DNA of 64,000 nucleotides from Rathayibacter sp. SW19 (GCF_030866825.1 NZ_CP133020.1:4278001-4342000); one strand, 5' to 3'; positions 16,221 to 25,029 are shown, counted from the stretch's first letter. Notes: generated from the letters alone by a model not told the origin. Numbers and translations: made by a program.

Positions 16221-17762
16221 TCACACGACGGCAGCCAAATATGCCGGATCGGGCAGCGGATGCTGGGCAAGGCCGGGCCACGACCGGGTCAGGGCGCTGA
16301 CTGCGCGCTGCACGTGATCGGCGCTGCCCGTGATCGGCACCCGCAGAAAGCGTTCGAACGCCCCGTCGATGCCGAAGCGCGGACCGGCCGTGATAAGCAG
16401 GCCGTGATTGCGCGCGGCGAGTGCGAGCGCCGAGCTCATCGGAACACCGATGTTGACCCAGGCCGCCAAACCACCGTGCACCCGCGGAACATCCCAGCCG
16501 GGAAACGCGCGAGCCAGTTCATCTTCGACGGCATCTCGGCCGGCCGCGAGCCGTTGCGCTCGCTCTGCCTGAATCTGCTCGGCATCCGGCAGCAGCCGAG
16601 CGACGATCAGCTGTTCGAGTATCGGGGTGCCTAGGTCGATCCCGCTACGCACTGCGGCAAGCCTGCGGATCATAGAGGTTTCCGCGCGAATCCAGCCGAT
16701 CCGCAAGCCCCCCCACAGACTCTTGCTGGCCGATCCGATGAGCAGCACACTCGAGTGGTTGCCGGTCGCATACGCCGGCAGGGGCAGGAATCGACCGGCC
16801 CGGTCGATGTTCAGTTCCGCCGTCGTCTCGTCCGCGACGACGAGGGTGCCCTGGCCTGCTGCGACCTCAAGCAGTCGGGCTCGCAACGCGGGCGACATGC
16901 TACGGCCGGTCGGGTTCTGGAAGTCGGGCATCACATAGGCAAGCACCGGGCTCGTTCGACGGATCGCGGCTTCGAGCGCCGCCATATCCCAACCGTCGAC
17001 GATCGCACCAGCGTCCGCGGCCGCCTCCATCCTCGGTGAGGGTGAGGGTGATGGTGATAGCGATGGCGATCCGGGGTCGGCCGGTCCGAAGTCGGCCGGT
17101 CCGAAGTCGGCAAGAACCGGCACTCCGACGAGCCGGCCACCGGCATCCCTCAGCGCCTCGTACGCGTGCGGATAGGTCGGTGTCTCGATCAGCACACGAT
17201 CGCCACGGCTGAGCAGCGTACGCGCAATCAGGGCAATGGCCTGCTGCGCCCCGACCGTGACGAGAATCTGGTCGGGTTCCGTCGCAACCCCCCGCTGCTC
17301 GTATCGACGCGCGATCGCCTCGCGAAGCACGGGCAGGCCGACCTGGTCGTACCCGGAGTCGCCGAGAAAGGCCGGCAAATCCTCAGTCGCGGCACGCGCG
17401 GCGGCAGCAAGACCGTGCGGGGCAGGTGGGGCCGCCTTGGTGAAGTCGAGCAGAGCGTCGCCGAGGCTGGCATGCTGCAGAGGGGCACTCGACGGCAACC
17501 GCGTGAGCGTGCCGGAGCCGCGAAGACTGCTCGCGAAACCCCGTTCGCGCAACCTGCGATACGCAGCGGCAACGGTCGTGCGACTCAGCGCCATCCGTTC
17601 TGCAAGCTCGCGTTCGGCGGGCAACCGCGCGCCGATCGCAACGCGTCCGTCCAAGACGAGCAACCGGATGCGATCGGCCAGCGCCTCGTAGGCCGGTCCC
17701 GGCCCGCGCCACTCGCCCAGGAGCACATCGAGCGCGCGGGCGGTGAGTAGTTCGACTGCCAT
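16221..17762 (-). CDS. MocR-type regulator (GntR winged helix fused to PLP aminotransferase domain)
   Basis: The 513-residue protein has a GntR winged helix (residues about 20-90, LPAERELAERMALSRTTVAA) joined to a fold-type I aminotransferase domain with the PLP-lysine in LIGSASKSLWGGLRIGW. MocR proteins are regulators that use PLP as ligand or sensor. It is divergent from a YczE-type membrane protein, the arrangement known for YczR/YczE. A Ser-Pro-rich loop (around residues 225-245) and a duplicated PADFGPADFGPAD segment are encoded by short tandem repeats. TAGAGT lies 6 nt before the ATG, suggesting a leaderless mRNA. Confidence 0.9.
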   Translation of the reverse strand: MAVELLTARALDVLLGEWRGPGPAYEALADRIRLLVLDGRVAIGARLPAERELAERMALSRTTVAAAYRRLRERGFASSLRGSGTLTRLPSSAPLQHASLGDALLDFTKAAPPAPHGLAAAARAATEDLPAFLGDSGYDQVGLPVLREAIARRYEQRGVATEPDQILVTVGAQQAIALIARTLLSRGDRVLIETPTYPHAYEALRDAGGRLVGVPVLADFGPADFGPADPGSPSLSPSPSPSPRMEAAADAGAIVDGWDMAALEAAIRRTSPVLAYVMPDFQNPTGRSMSPALRARLLEVAAGQGTLVVADETTAELNIDRAGRFLPLPAYATGNHSSVLLIGSASKSLWGGLRIGWIRAETSMIRRLAAVRSGIDLGTPILEQLIVARLLPDAEQIQAERAQRLAAGRDAVEDELARAFPGWDVPRVHGGLAAWVNIGVPMSSALALAARNHGLLITAGPRFGIDGAFERFLRVPITGSADHVQRAVSALTRSWPGLAQHPLPDPAYLAAVV

Positions 17763-17768
17763 AAGTCC

Positions 17769-17818
17769 ACTCTAGAGGGATTGGCCTCTTGTTCAAGTGC
17801 CACTTTTCACATTGGATT
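17769..17818. promoter_or_regulatory. Divergent promoters between the MocR and YczE genes
   Basis: Minus strand: TTGAAC (17791-17796), 16-nt spacer, TAGAGT (17769-17774), then the MocR ATG after 6 nt. Plus strand: TTGTTC (17789-17794), 18-nt spacer, TGGATT (17813-17818), then GTG at 17824. The two -35 boxes overlap, so one bound regulator could control both. Confidence 0.45.
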
Positions 17819-17823
17819 GCATA

Positions 17824-18591
17824 GTGACGGAAATCGCCAAACCACGGGTGCGCCGATCAGGAGCGCGCCAATCAGGAGCGCCCAGACCAGGAATGCCCGG
17901 ACCACGAACGCACAGGACGGCAGCGCTTCGAACGCGTCTGAAGAACACGGCGTCGCTGCAGGACGCCTGGGGTCGCGGCATCCGCTACCGGTTCGGGCGA
18001 CGTCTTACGCAGTTGTTGATTGGATTGTTCCTCTACGGCATCGCCATCAGCGCGATGGTGCAGGCCGGCGTCGGCCTCGACCCGTGGGACGTGTTGACCC
18101 AAGGTTTGTCGATTCGCACGGGCATCCCCTTCGGAGTGCTGACGAACATCATTGGACTCGCCGTGTTACTGCTCTGGATCCCGCTGCGGCAACTGCCGGG
18201 GCTCGGCACGATCCTCAATGCGCTGCTGATCGGACCGAGCGCACAGTTGGGGCTCGCGATCATTCCGGTGCCTGACCAGCTGTGGCTGCGCATCCTGTTG
18301 TTTGCCGGCGGGCTGGTGCTGTTGGCGCTCGCCACAGGGCTGTACATCGGCGCGCAACTCGGGCCGGGCCCACGCGACGGCCTGATGACAGGCCTGCACG
18401 CGCGCACCGGCAGGCCGATTTGGATAGTTCGCACCGCGATCGAACTCACCGTGCTGATCATCGGCTGGATTCTCGGCGGCAATGTCGGCTTCGGCACACT
18501 CGCGTTCGCCCTTCTGATCGGCACGCTGATCCACTGGGCGATGCCACCCTTCGCGATCCGACTGCCGCAGGCTTCGCCGCCTCCGGCCTAG
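17824..18591 (+). CDS. YczE/YitT-type integral membrane protein
   Basis: A 255-residue protein with five hydrophobic segments starting at RLTQLLIGLFLYGIAIS and the family hallmarks QAGVGLDPWDVLTQG and LGPGPRDGLMTGL. The function of YczE proteins is unknown; pairing with a MocR regulator suggests a vitamin B6- or amine-linked transport role. The N-terminal ~45 residues are Arg/Pro-rich and encoded by short repeats (GGAGCGC), so the start is uncertain: I used the GTG at 17824, but GTG at 17797 and an ATG in the Pro-rich stretch are alternatives. Confidence 0.8.
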   Translation: MTEIAKPRVRRSGARQSGAPRPGMPGPRTHRTAALRTRLKNTASLQDAWGRGIRYRFGRRLTQLLIGLFLYGIAISAMVQAGVGLDPWDVLTQGLSIRTGIPFGVLTNIIGLAVLLLWIPLRQLPGLGTILNALLIGPSAQLGLAIIPVPDQLWLRILLFAGGLVLLALATGLYIGAQLGPGPRDGLMTGLHARTGRPIWIVRTAIELTVLIIGWILGGNVGFGTLAFALLIGTLIHWAMPPFAIRLPQASPPPA

Positions 18592-18620
18592 GCGCGCACG
18601 AGCCCGTCGGCTGCCGCGAC

Positions 18621-19427
18621 CTATTCGGCCAGCGAAGCCGCGTAGACCTCGAACGCGGCGCGCACATATTCTGCGCCGTCGACCCCGCCGTAGTTCGCGG
18701 CGAAGCGCGGGTCGCCGACGTACATGTCACCGTAACCACGCAGTCGCCCGCTGGTGATCCGCCTCCCGGTCACGGGCGCCGACAGGTTCAGCCAGTCGAC
18801 GTGTCGCGCGACAATCGCTTGCACTTCATCGCTGGCCACATCCACTCCCGCGGCCCGCGCGGTTGCGTAGTCGCGGGCGATGTCAACGTGAGTCTGCTGG
18901 AATTGCTTCTTCTCGGCATCCGTCTTCGAACGCCACCAGGCGTCACTTTTCGCGTAGGCGTCGGCGCCCCAACGCTGCTCCACTTCTTGCTGGTATTGCG
19001 TGTGATCGAACCCGTCAAGCATGTCTTGTGCCATCGGTCGCCCGCCTCCCTTCTTGTTTTTCGTTGTGTTCCCGTCGGGCCTACCCACCAGATCCGCAAT
19101 CGTCAGCTCGACGGATGCGATCTGCCGCACCAGCCGCTCCTGCTCACGGCGTAACCACTCCAAGTGGTTACGCAGCGCGGCCGGTGTGTCGGTCTGCTTC
19201 GCGAGCATGGCGGCGATGGCTGGTAAGCCCATGCCGAGTTCGCGCAGGAGCAGGATGCGCTGCAGGCGCACGAGAGCGGCACGGTCGTAGTAGCGATAAC
19301 CGTTGCTGCCGATTCGGCTGGGCGCAAGCAGCCCGATGTCGCCGTAGTGGCGCAGCGTCCTGCTGGTCGTGCCGGCCAGCCGAGCGATCTCGTGGATCGG
19401 CCAGTCCGCTTCGGTATCAACCGCCAT
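18621..19427 (-). CDS. TipA-like MerR-family regulator (HTH plus TipAS domain)
   Basis: The 268-residue protein has a MerR winged helix at residues about 10-80 (IHEIARLAGTTSRTLRHYGD, then RLQRILLLRELGMGL), a coiled-coil linker and a C-terminal TipAS-type drug-recognition domain (about 130-268, with QQEVEQRWGADAYAKSDAWW). TipA proteins bind thiopeptide-like and other antibiotics and activate their own promoters. The ATG at 19427 follows GGGAGGGAGGTG; the frame runs further upstream without homology. Its promoter carries the MerR signature spacing. Confidence 0.9.
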   Translation of the reverse strand: MAVDTEADWPIHEIARLAGTTSRTLRHYGDIGLLAPSRIGSNGYRYYDRAALVRLQRILLLRELGMGLPAIAAMLAKQTDTPAALRNHLEWLRREQERLVRQIASVELTIADLVGRPDGNTTKNKKGGGRPMAQDMLDGFDHTQYQQEVEQRWGADAYAKSDAWWRSKTDAEKKQFQQTHVDIARDYATARAAGVDVASDEVQAIVARHVDWLNLSAPVTGRRITSGRLRGYGDMYVGDPRFAANYGGVDGAEYVRAAFEVYAASLAE

Positions 19428-19456
19428 GCCCACCTCCCTCCCTGTGCTGTGATTCC

Positions 19457-19487
19457 ACCCTAAAGATTGACGTCGCGTCAATGTCAA
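19457..19487 (-). promoter_or_regulatory. MerR-type promoter with 19-bp spacer and palindromic operator
   Basis: TTGACA (19482-19487) and TAGGGT (19457-19462) are separated by 19 nt on the minus strand, instead of the usual 17. The spacer contains the palindrome TTGACGCGACGTCAA. This is the layout that MerR proteins activate by DNA untwisting and implies autoregulation. Confidence 0.75.
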
Positions 19488-19522
19488 GCGGGAGTCTCAA
19501 AATAGTGTTGCACTTCCCAGAC

Positions 19523-19564
19523 TCGAGATATATCGTGTCTCTACAAGAACGCGTTATATCTCGA
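19523..19564. promoter_or_regulatory. Inverted-repeat operator upstream of the DUF4097-PadR pair
   Basis: The perfect 10-bp arms TCGAGATATA (19523-19532) and TATATCTCGA (19555-19564) are separated by 22 bp, putting their centres 32 bp (three helical turns) apart in AT-rich sequence. The likely binder is the PadR protein encoded second in the operon. Confidence 0.65.
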
Positions 19565-19627
19565 AACTGGCGCGTCACACCCACTCCCCGGCCGGAAGCG
19601 ACCGGAGGCCAACCCAAGGAGAAACAC

Positions 19628-20461
19628 ATGGCACAAGAAAAGTGGCTGGTGAACCCCGGTCAGACGAAGACGATTGACATCGAGCGCGTGCGCAAGCTGA
19701 AAGTCGGGCTGATCGGCGGCCAGATCGACATCATCGGCCACGACGAGCCCGGCGCGCGCGTCGAAGTGCACTCGGTGAGCGGCAAGGAGTTGAAGATCTC
19801 AATCGACGGCGACCTGCTCGAGATCGATCATCCGCAGTTGCGTTGGGACAACTTTCTCGACGTCTTCCGCGCCTGGAGCGACAAAGCCGGGGCCGACATC
19901 AGCGTAATGGTCCCGCGCGATGTCGCCCTGAAGCTGGGCGTCGTCTCGGCGGATGCGCTCATCTCAGGGCTGACGACGGATGCCCGGCTCAGCACGGTTT
20001 CCGGCGAGATCACAGTCGACGGCCTTTCCGGAGATCTGGACCTCAACGCGGTCGGCGGCGAACTGTCCGTGCACGATCACGCTGGCGCGGTCACGGCGCA
20101 CACGGTCTCCGGCGACATCACAGCCTCTGGCGCACTTCGTTCGTTCAGCGCGGACAGCGTGAGCGCCAACATCTACCTCGACGTCAGCGGCACCCCCGAC
20201 CGGATCGCAACCAACACCGTTTCCGGAGACGTCACGGTGCGCCTCGACCAAGGTGTCAGCGCGCGCTACCGCGTGAACGCGATCAGCGGACGGCTGCGGG
20301 TCGACGACACCGTCGTGCGACGCGCCCAGGACAAAAGCTTCACGGAACAGACCGGCTCACTCGACGGACAGTGGATCGACGTGACCGGTAACACCGTGTC
20401 TGGCGACATTTCGATCGTGCGCCGCCCGTCGACACGGGTGAAGACAGAGGCATCGGCATGA
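19628..20461 (+). CDS. DUF4097 family beta-strand-repeat protein
   Basis: The 277-residue protein is built of repeated short beta segments with the recurrent motif TVSGD/E (STVSGEITV, HTVSGDITA, NTVSGDVTV, NTVSGDISI), typical of DUF4097 beta-solenoid proteins. There is no signal peptide or membrane helix, so it should be cytoplasmic. The ATG follows CAAGGAGAAACAC. Its stop overlaps the PadR start (ATGA). Pairing with PadR is common in actinobacteria; the biochemical role is unknown, and a scaffold or effector-sensing partner for envelope stress is only a guess. Confidence 0.85.
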   Translation: MAQEKWLVNPGQTKTIDIERVRKLKVGLIGGQIDIIGHDEPGARVEVHSVSGKELKISIDGDLLEIDHPQLRWDNFLDVFRAWSDKAGADISVMVPRDVALKLGVVSADALISGLTTDARLSTVSGEITVDGLSGDLDLNAVGGELSVHDHAGAVTAHTVSGDITASGALRSFSADSVSANIYLDVSGTPDRIATNTVSGDVTVRLDQGVSARYRVNAISGRLRVDDTVVRRAQDKSFTEQTGSLDGQWIDVTGNTVSGDISIVRRPSTRVKTEASA

Positions 20462-21078
20462 CCCCGGCTGTGTTCTCGCACGGCAGCCTCCGGCTGTATC
20501 TGCTGAGTCTGCTCGACGAGTCGCCGAGGCACGGTTATGAGCTCATCCAGGCACTGAGCGACCGATTCGGCGGCACCTACTCGCCGAGCGCCGGCACGAT
20601 CTACCCTCGCCTGGCGAAGCTCGAAGACGAGGGTCTCGTGACCAAGCAAACGGACGGCCGCAAGACCGTCTATCAGATCACGGATGCCGGCCGCGCCGAA
20701 CTCGCCGCCCGCGCGGGCGAGCTCTCCGACATCGAGAACGAGGTCACCGATTCGGTGCGACGGCTCGCCGACGAGGTTCGCGCCGGCGTCAATCAAGCGA
20801 TGAAGAGTCTTCGAGCCGATCTCGCCTCCGCGGCTCGCGAGGCGAAACGTGACGCGAAACGCGCCGCATCCGCGACCTTCGCCGCGCCAGACGCTGCAGG
20901 CAACTCCCGCATGGCGGCACGCGAAGCGGAACTCGTCATCAACGAGTTTCGCCAACAACTGCGTGCCGACCTTCGAAAGCAGGCGGCCGCCGGTGCGATC
21001 TCGCCGGATGCTGTCGCTGCGTTGCGCGCCCGGCTCGCGGAAGCGCGCACAGATATTCGCGCAGCGTTATCCTCCTAG
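20458..21078 (+). CDS. PadR-family transcriptional regulator
   Basis: The 206-residue protein has an N-terminal PadR winged helix: LYLLSLLDESPRHGYELIQA, then TIYPRLAKLEDEGLVTK (residues about 8-65), and a long helical C-terminal half rich in Ala/Arg/Glu that probably dimerises. Translation is coupled to the DUF4097 gene through ATGA. The inverted repeat before the operon is the expected target. A hairpin with T run follows the stop. Confidence 0.9.
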   Translation: MTPAVFSHGSLRLYLLSLLDESPRHGYELIQALSDRFGGTYSPSAGTIYPRLAKLEDEGLVTKQTDGRKTVYQITDAGRAELAARAGELSDIENEVTDSVRRLADEVRAGVNQAMKSLRADLASAAREAKRDAKRAASATFAAPDAAGNSRMAAREAELVINEFRQQLRADLRKQAAAGAISPDAVAALRARLAEARTDIRAALSS

Positions 21079-21114
21079 CGCTCCCGCCCCGATGCGGACA
21101 CCGGGAGTGTTTTT
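21079..21114 (+). terminator. Rho-independent terminator after padR
   Basis: The arms CTCCCG (21081-21086) and CGGGAG (21102-21107) are followed by TGTTTTT, directly after the stop codon. Confidence 0.7.
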
Positions 21115-21141
21115 GTCAGACTGTGTCAGGCCGAACGGCGT

Positions 21142-21408
21142 TCAAGCCGCGCGGCCTGATTCTGCTACGTCAGTCACACCGGGATCCGGGCAGTGAAGGA
21201 ACGTGTGCGCCTCTTCATGTTCAACCGTATGCTGCGACATTGGTTTGCCGCAGAGTGGGCACGAACCTTGTCCGGTCGGCGTCGCCTCGTCGTAGCCGTA
21301 TGGCCCGAGCGGCGGCGGTCCGAGTACTCGGAACAGCTTGCCGTCCAGCCATTCGGCGGCGTGCTCTGCCACCTGGTGTGGATCGGTATGGCTCTTTGCG
21401 ATTGCCAT
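21142..21408 (-). CDS. Small hypothetical protein with a zinc-ribbon-like CPLCG knuckle
   Basis: The 88-residue protein has SCPLCGKPMSQH followed by HTVEHEEAHTFLHCP, that is, one CxxC pair plus a HxxH/HC group that could complete a zinc site. The N-terminal half (HQVAEHAAEWLDGKLFRV) is predicted helical. I do not recognise a named family. Coding is supported by a plausible composition, the ATG start and conserved-looking Cys/His spacing. It is convergent with padR and lies beyond its terminator. Confidence 0.65.
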   Translation of the reverse strand: MAIAKSHTDPHQVAEHAAEWLDGKLFRVLGPPPLGPYGYDEATPTGQGSCPLCGKPMSQHTVEHEEAHTFLHCPDPGVTDVAESGRAA

Positions 21409-21574
21409 ACCCCAACGGTACGCGCGAGCAGATAAAATTAACCTGAAAGTTGTGCGGTGAAAACCGCATCAAGAATCGCCATGAACTCCGTCGCGCGCAC
21501 CGTCACAGACACCCCTGAAATACACCGATCTCAGCGCACTCTCAGCCCTCATACAGACACGCTGCCATGTCAAC

Positions 21575-21602
21575 TTGACAGCGGATTAGCAGAGTGTAGT
21601 GT
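21575..21602 (+). promoter_or_regulatory. Promoter of the APC permease gene (leaderless)
   Basis: A consensus TTGACA (21575-21580), 16-nt spacer, and TAGTGT (21597-21602) lie 8 nt before the GTG at 21611. I see no c-di-AMP (ydaO) riboswitch in the 200 bp upstream. Confidence 0.65.
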
Positions 21603-21610
21603 CGTGCCTC

Positions 21611-23740
21611 GTGACAAATGAGGGGAAGTCCCCCGCAATAGATGGGCGATCTGCCAAACGTTGGTTGATCGGAGACCCGCTTCCGAGTGAGAAGCTCGAG
21701 GGTCAATTGCTGCCCAAGCGGATCGCTTTACCCATTTTTGCCAGCGACGCTCTGTCATCCGTGGCCTACGGCCCGCAGGAGATGATGATGATCCTGCTCG
21801 TCGGCGGGGTCGCCTTTCTGAGTCTGGCTCCGTGGGTCGCGGCGGCCGTCGTTGTGCTGCTCATCACCGTGGTGGCGTCGTACCGGCAACTGGTGAAGGC
21901 TTACCCGTCGGGCGGAGGCGACTACGAGGTCGCGCACAAGAACCTGGGCGAGAAGGCCGGCCTGATCGTCGCATCCGCGTTGCTGGTCGACTATGTCATG
22001 ACCGTTGCCGTCTCGGTCGCAAGCGGTGTGGACAACATCATCTCGGCGCTACCTGTGCTCAGCCCATGGCGCACCGAGCTCGCGGTTGCGTTCGTCGTGC
22101 TCATCGCGGCCGTCAACCTGCGCGGCGTTCGCGAGTCGGGCAAGGCGTTCGCCATTCCCACCTACGTCTTCATCGGCAGCATTGCACTGATGATCGTGAC
22201 CGGGTTGATCGAGACGCTGCTGGGCCATCCGCCCGTCGCCGCCTCCGCCGGCTACGCCGTGAAAGCACAGGGTCTGACGCAGGCAGCGCTGGTACTTCTG
22301 CTACTGCGTTCCTTCTCGAGCGGATGCAGCGCGCTGACCGGCGTCGAAGCGGTCGCCAACGGCGTTCCTGCGTTCCGCGTTCCGAAGATCCGGAACGCGC
22401 GCACGACACTCCTGATGATGGGCGGAGTGGCGGTCACACTGTTCGCCGGGTTGACGGCAATGGCACTGGTCACCGGCGTGCACTACGCCGAGAACCCGTG
22501 CGACCTGATCGGCTGGAGCCAGTGCGCCACCTCTCCGCAGCTCAGTCTGATCGCGCAGGTTGCGTCGGCAACCTTCGGGAACAACACCGTGCTGTTCTTC
22601 CTCGTTCAGGCGGCGACGGCCGTTGTGCTGCTCTTGGCCGCCAACACTGCGTTCAACGGGTTCCCTCTGCTCGGATCCGTGCTGGCGCGAGATTCGTATG
22701 CGCCGAAGGCGCTGTCGACGCGCGGCGACCGCCTGGTGTACTCGAACGGCATGATCCTGCTTGGGCTTGCGGCGATCATCCTGCTGGTGGTCTATCAGGC
22801 CAATCTCACCCAGCTCATCCAGCTGTACATCATCGGCGTGTTCGTGTCGTTCACGCTGGGCCAGAGCGGGATGGTCAAACACTGGGTCTCGTTGCTGAGG
22901 GGCGGCGCGAAGAACCGGGGCACGATCATCCGGAGCCTGTGCATCAACGCGTTCGGCGCCATCCTGACCTTCAGTGTGCTGGTGGTGGTGACCATCACGA
23001 AGTTCACGCACGGCGCTTATCTGGTGTTCATCTTCATGCCGATCCTGTTCCTGCTGATGCTCGGCGTGAACCGGTATTACCGCGACGTGGAAAAAGAGGT
23101 CGAGGTCGACTCGACAACCACGTTCGGCAGCTCGGGTGACCACGCCATCGTGCTCATCGGCAAGATGCAGAAGCCTGCATTGAAGGCCCTTGACTACGCG
23201 ATCGCAGCGCGGCACGAAAGCATCGAGGCGATCAACATCTCGGTCGATGCGGACGCAACGGAGAAACTGCGCAAGCAGTGGCGCGAGATGAATATCCACG
23301 TTCCACTGCACCTCATCGAATCACCGTATCGAGATTTCGGTTATCCGCTGGTCAAGTACATCAAGAAGCGCCGCGAGGAGCACGGCTCGGAGGTCGTCAC
23401 CGTCTACCTGCCGCAGTACATTGTGGGGCACTGGTGGGAGAGTCTGCTGCACAACCACCGAGCCCGCCGGATCAGCAAGCAACTGATGATGTGTCACGGC
23501 GTGACGATCGCGCTCGTGCCATGGCTGCTGGACTCGTCCGAGTTGATCTATGGGCGCCGTTCGCGCCCGCTGCCGGGGCAGGATCGCAGAGGTGAACCGA
23601 TCAGGCCCCCGGCGCGCAGACCGCTGGCGCCGGCATCGAAGGCCACGTCCACGTCCACCACGACCGAAGAGCCCACGCCGACCACGCCGCGACCCAGCAC
23701 TCGGCACTCGCGCAAGCGGGCGAGCCGCATGAAGCGCTGA
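21611..23740 (+). CDS. APC-family permease related to the KimA potassium importer
   Basis: A 709-residue protein with about 12 membrane helices (roughly residues 35-470) and a soluble C-terminal domain. KimA/YdaO-like features are the N-terminal KRIALPIFASDALSSVAYGP, AYPSGGGDYEVAHKNLG and SFSSGCSALTGVEAVANGVP. The C-terminal part (VLIGKMQKPALKALDYAIAA) resembles the UspA-like domain of KimA. Proton-coupled potassium uptake is therefore the favoured role, amino-acid transport the alternative. The GTG at 21611 was chosen because the promoter's -10 box is 8 nt upstream; a GTG at 21599 is inside the -10. A charged Thr/Arg tail ends the protein. Confidence 0.85.
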   Translation: MTNEGKSPAIDGRSAKRWLIGDPLPSEKLEGQLLPKRIALPIFASDALSSVAYGPQEMMMILLVGGVAFLSLAPWVAAAVVVLLITVVASYRQLVKAYPSGGGDYEVAHKNLGEKAGLIVASALLVDYVMTVAVSVASGVDNIISALPVLSPWRTELAVAFVVLIAAVNLRGVRESGKAFAIPTYVFIGSIALMIVTGLIETLLGHPPVAASAGYAVKAQGLTQAALVLLLLRSFSSGCSALTGVEAVANGVPAFRVPKIRNARTTLLMMGGVAVTLFAGLTAMALVTGVHYAENPCDLIGWSQCATSPQLSLIAQVASATFGNNTVLFFLVQAATAVVLLLAANTAFNGFPLLGSVLARDSYAPKALSTRGDRLVYSNGMILLGLAAIILLVVYQANLTQLIQLYIIGVFVSFTLGQSGMVKHWVSLLRGGAKNRGTIIRSLCINAFGAILTFSVLVVVTITKFTHGAYLVFIFMPILFLLMLGVNRYYRDVEKEVEVDSTTTFGSSGDHAIVLIGKMQKPALKALDYAIAARHESIEAINISVDADATEKLRKQWREMNIHVPLHLIESPYRDFGYPLVKYIKKRREEHGSEVVTVYLPQYIVGHWWESLLHNHRARRISKQLMMCHGVTIALVPWLLDSSELIYGRRSRPLPGQDRRGEPIRPPARRPLAPASKATSTSTTTEEPTPTTPRPSTRHSRKRASRMKR

Positions 23741-23786
23741 CGCGCGGGCCGCACAGGGCGCCCATAGCTCGGCCAGCGCGACGACG

Positions 23787-24893
23787 CTACAGCTGGCCCA
23801 TGATCTGCCGGGCAATCACGCGCCCGGCCCTGTTGGCGCCGATCGTGGAGGCTGTCGGGCCATAGCCGGCGAGGAAGATCCGCGGGTCCTGCCAGGCAGC
23901 CCCCTGCTCGACCGTGACGCCGCCGGCCTTCTCGCGGAGTTTGAGCGGCGCGAGGTGTCGCAGTTCGGGGCGGAACCCGGTGGCCCAGATGATCGCATCC
24001 GCCGGGCTGAATGAACCGTCCGGCCAATGCACGCCGCCCGGCTCGACGCTCGTGAACATCGGGCGCTCGACCAGCACACCGCGACCGATCGCCGCAACGA
24101 TTCGTCGGGTGCGGGGAACGCCTGTGCCACTCACGATGCTGGGCAGCGCCTGGCCAGCGCGAGCCGCGGCATCCTGCATCGACACGGCGGCGACGCCGCC
24201 CTCGATGGTGAGCTCTGACTCATTTCGAAAGTCGACGGGTCGACGGGTGGCCCAGGTCAATTCGGATGCGACGCCCTCCAGCTCCATCAGAAAACCAACG
24301 GCGCTCGTTCCCCCGCCAACTACGACGACGCGCTGCCCGGCGAACTCTTCCGCAGAATGATAGCCGCTCGTGTGTACATGCCGGCCGGAGAATGTGTCGC
24401 TGCCCGGTAGATACGGCACGAAGGGTGCCCCCCAGGTTCCGGTGGCATTCACCAGCATGCGCGTCACGGTCTCACCACGATCATGACCGACGACGAGGTC
24501 CGCGCCGCGGTTGAAGACGGTGCGCACGGTGACCGGACGCTGCACGTGCAGGTCGAAATGTTCCTCGTAACGTCGGTAGTAACCGGCCACGATATCCTTC
24601 GCGGGCAGTGTGCGATCGGCCGTGTCGAAACTGATCCCGAGCTCTGACATGCCGGGAAGATCGCTGACATGATGCGCGCTGCCGAGTCGCAGCGCATCCC
24701 AGCGCAATTGCCACGCGCCGCCAGTACCAGGGCCTCGGTCGTAGACGATGAAATCGACCCCGGGCTCCAACTCGAAACGTCGCAGATAGTATGCGACAGC
24801 CAGCCCCGCCTGGCCGGCCCCCACGATCACCACCCGGGTTGAGGTTTCGGTTGAAGACACGCCCGATACCCTCTCATTCTGTTGCTTGGCCAT
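23787..24893 (-). CDS. FAD/NADPH-dependent oxidoreductase (flavin monooxygenase, CzcO/YpdA-like)
   Basis: The 368-residue flavoprotein has two Rossmann motifs: VVIVGAGQAGLAVAYYL (residues about 22-38) for FAD and VVVVGGGTSAVGFLMEL (about 190-206) for NADPH. The ATGFRPELRHL motif near residue 320 closes the FAD site as in FMO-like and thioredoxin-reductase-like enzymes. Single-component members of this group act on thiols, metals or small xenobiotics; the substrate is unknown. It is divergent from DUF3073, and an inverted repeat that could be a TetR-type operator precedes it. Confidence 0.85.
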   Translation of the reverse strand: MAKQQNERVSGVSSTETSTRVVIVGAGQAGLAVAYYLRRFELEPGVDFIVYDRGPGTGGAWQLRWDALRLGSAHHVSDLPGMSELGISFDTADRTLPAKDIVAGYYRRYEEHFDLHVQRPVTVRTVFNRGADLVVGHDRGETVTRMLVNATGTWGAPFVPYLPGSDTFSGRHVHTSGYHSAEEFAGQRVVVVGGGTSAVGFLMELEGVASELTWATRRPVDFRNESELTIEGGVAAVSMQDAAARAGQALPSIVSGTGVPRTRRIVAAIGRGVLVERPMFTSVEPGGVHWPDGSFSPADAIIWATGFRPELRHLAPLKLREKAGGVTVEQGAAWQDPRIFLAGYGPTASTIGANRAGRVIARQIMGQL

Positions 24894-24940
24894 CGTGATC
24901 GGTTGCGTGGCCGACGGGCGGCTGTTACGGCCCTCATGCT

Positions 24941-24957
24941 AAACTAGCCGTTAGTTT
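24941..24957. promoter_or_regulatory. Inverted repeat upstream of the flavoprotein gene
   Basis: The perfect arms AAACTA and TAGTTT are spaced by 5 nt in the divergent gap, within otherwise GC-rich sequence. This is the size of a TetR- or MarR-type operator, but no such gene is adjacent. Confidence 0.45.
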
Positions 24958-25029
24958 TGTTATCTCTGCTGTTCGTCAATCCCGCGCGACTCATTGCTCG
25001 CCCGGCCTGTCATCGTAAGGGGGTCTCGC

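Noticed and set aside
21409..21610. c-di-AMP (ydaO) riboswitch before the KimA-like permease
   Set aside because: None of the conserved ydaO segments is recognisable, and a good promoter places the transcript start at or next to the start codon, leaving no room for a leader.
22301..23311. 336-codon minus-strand frame opposite the APC permease
   Set aside because: Composition is Arg/His/Asp/Gln-rich as expected from an antisense high-GC frame; the plus-strand permease has clear helices and motifs.
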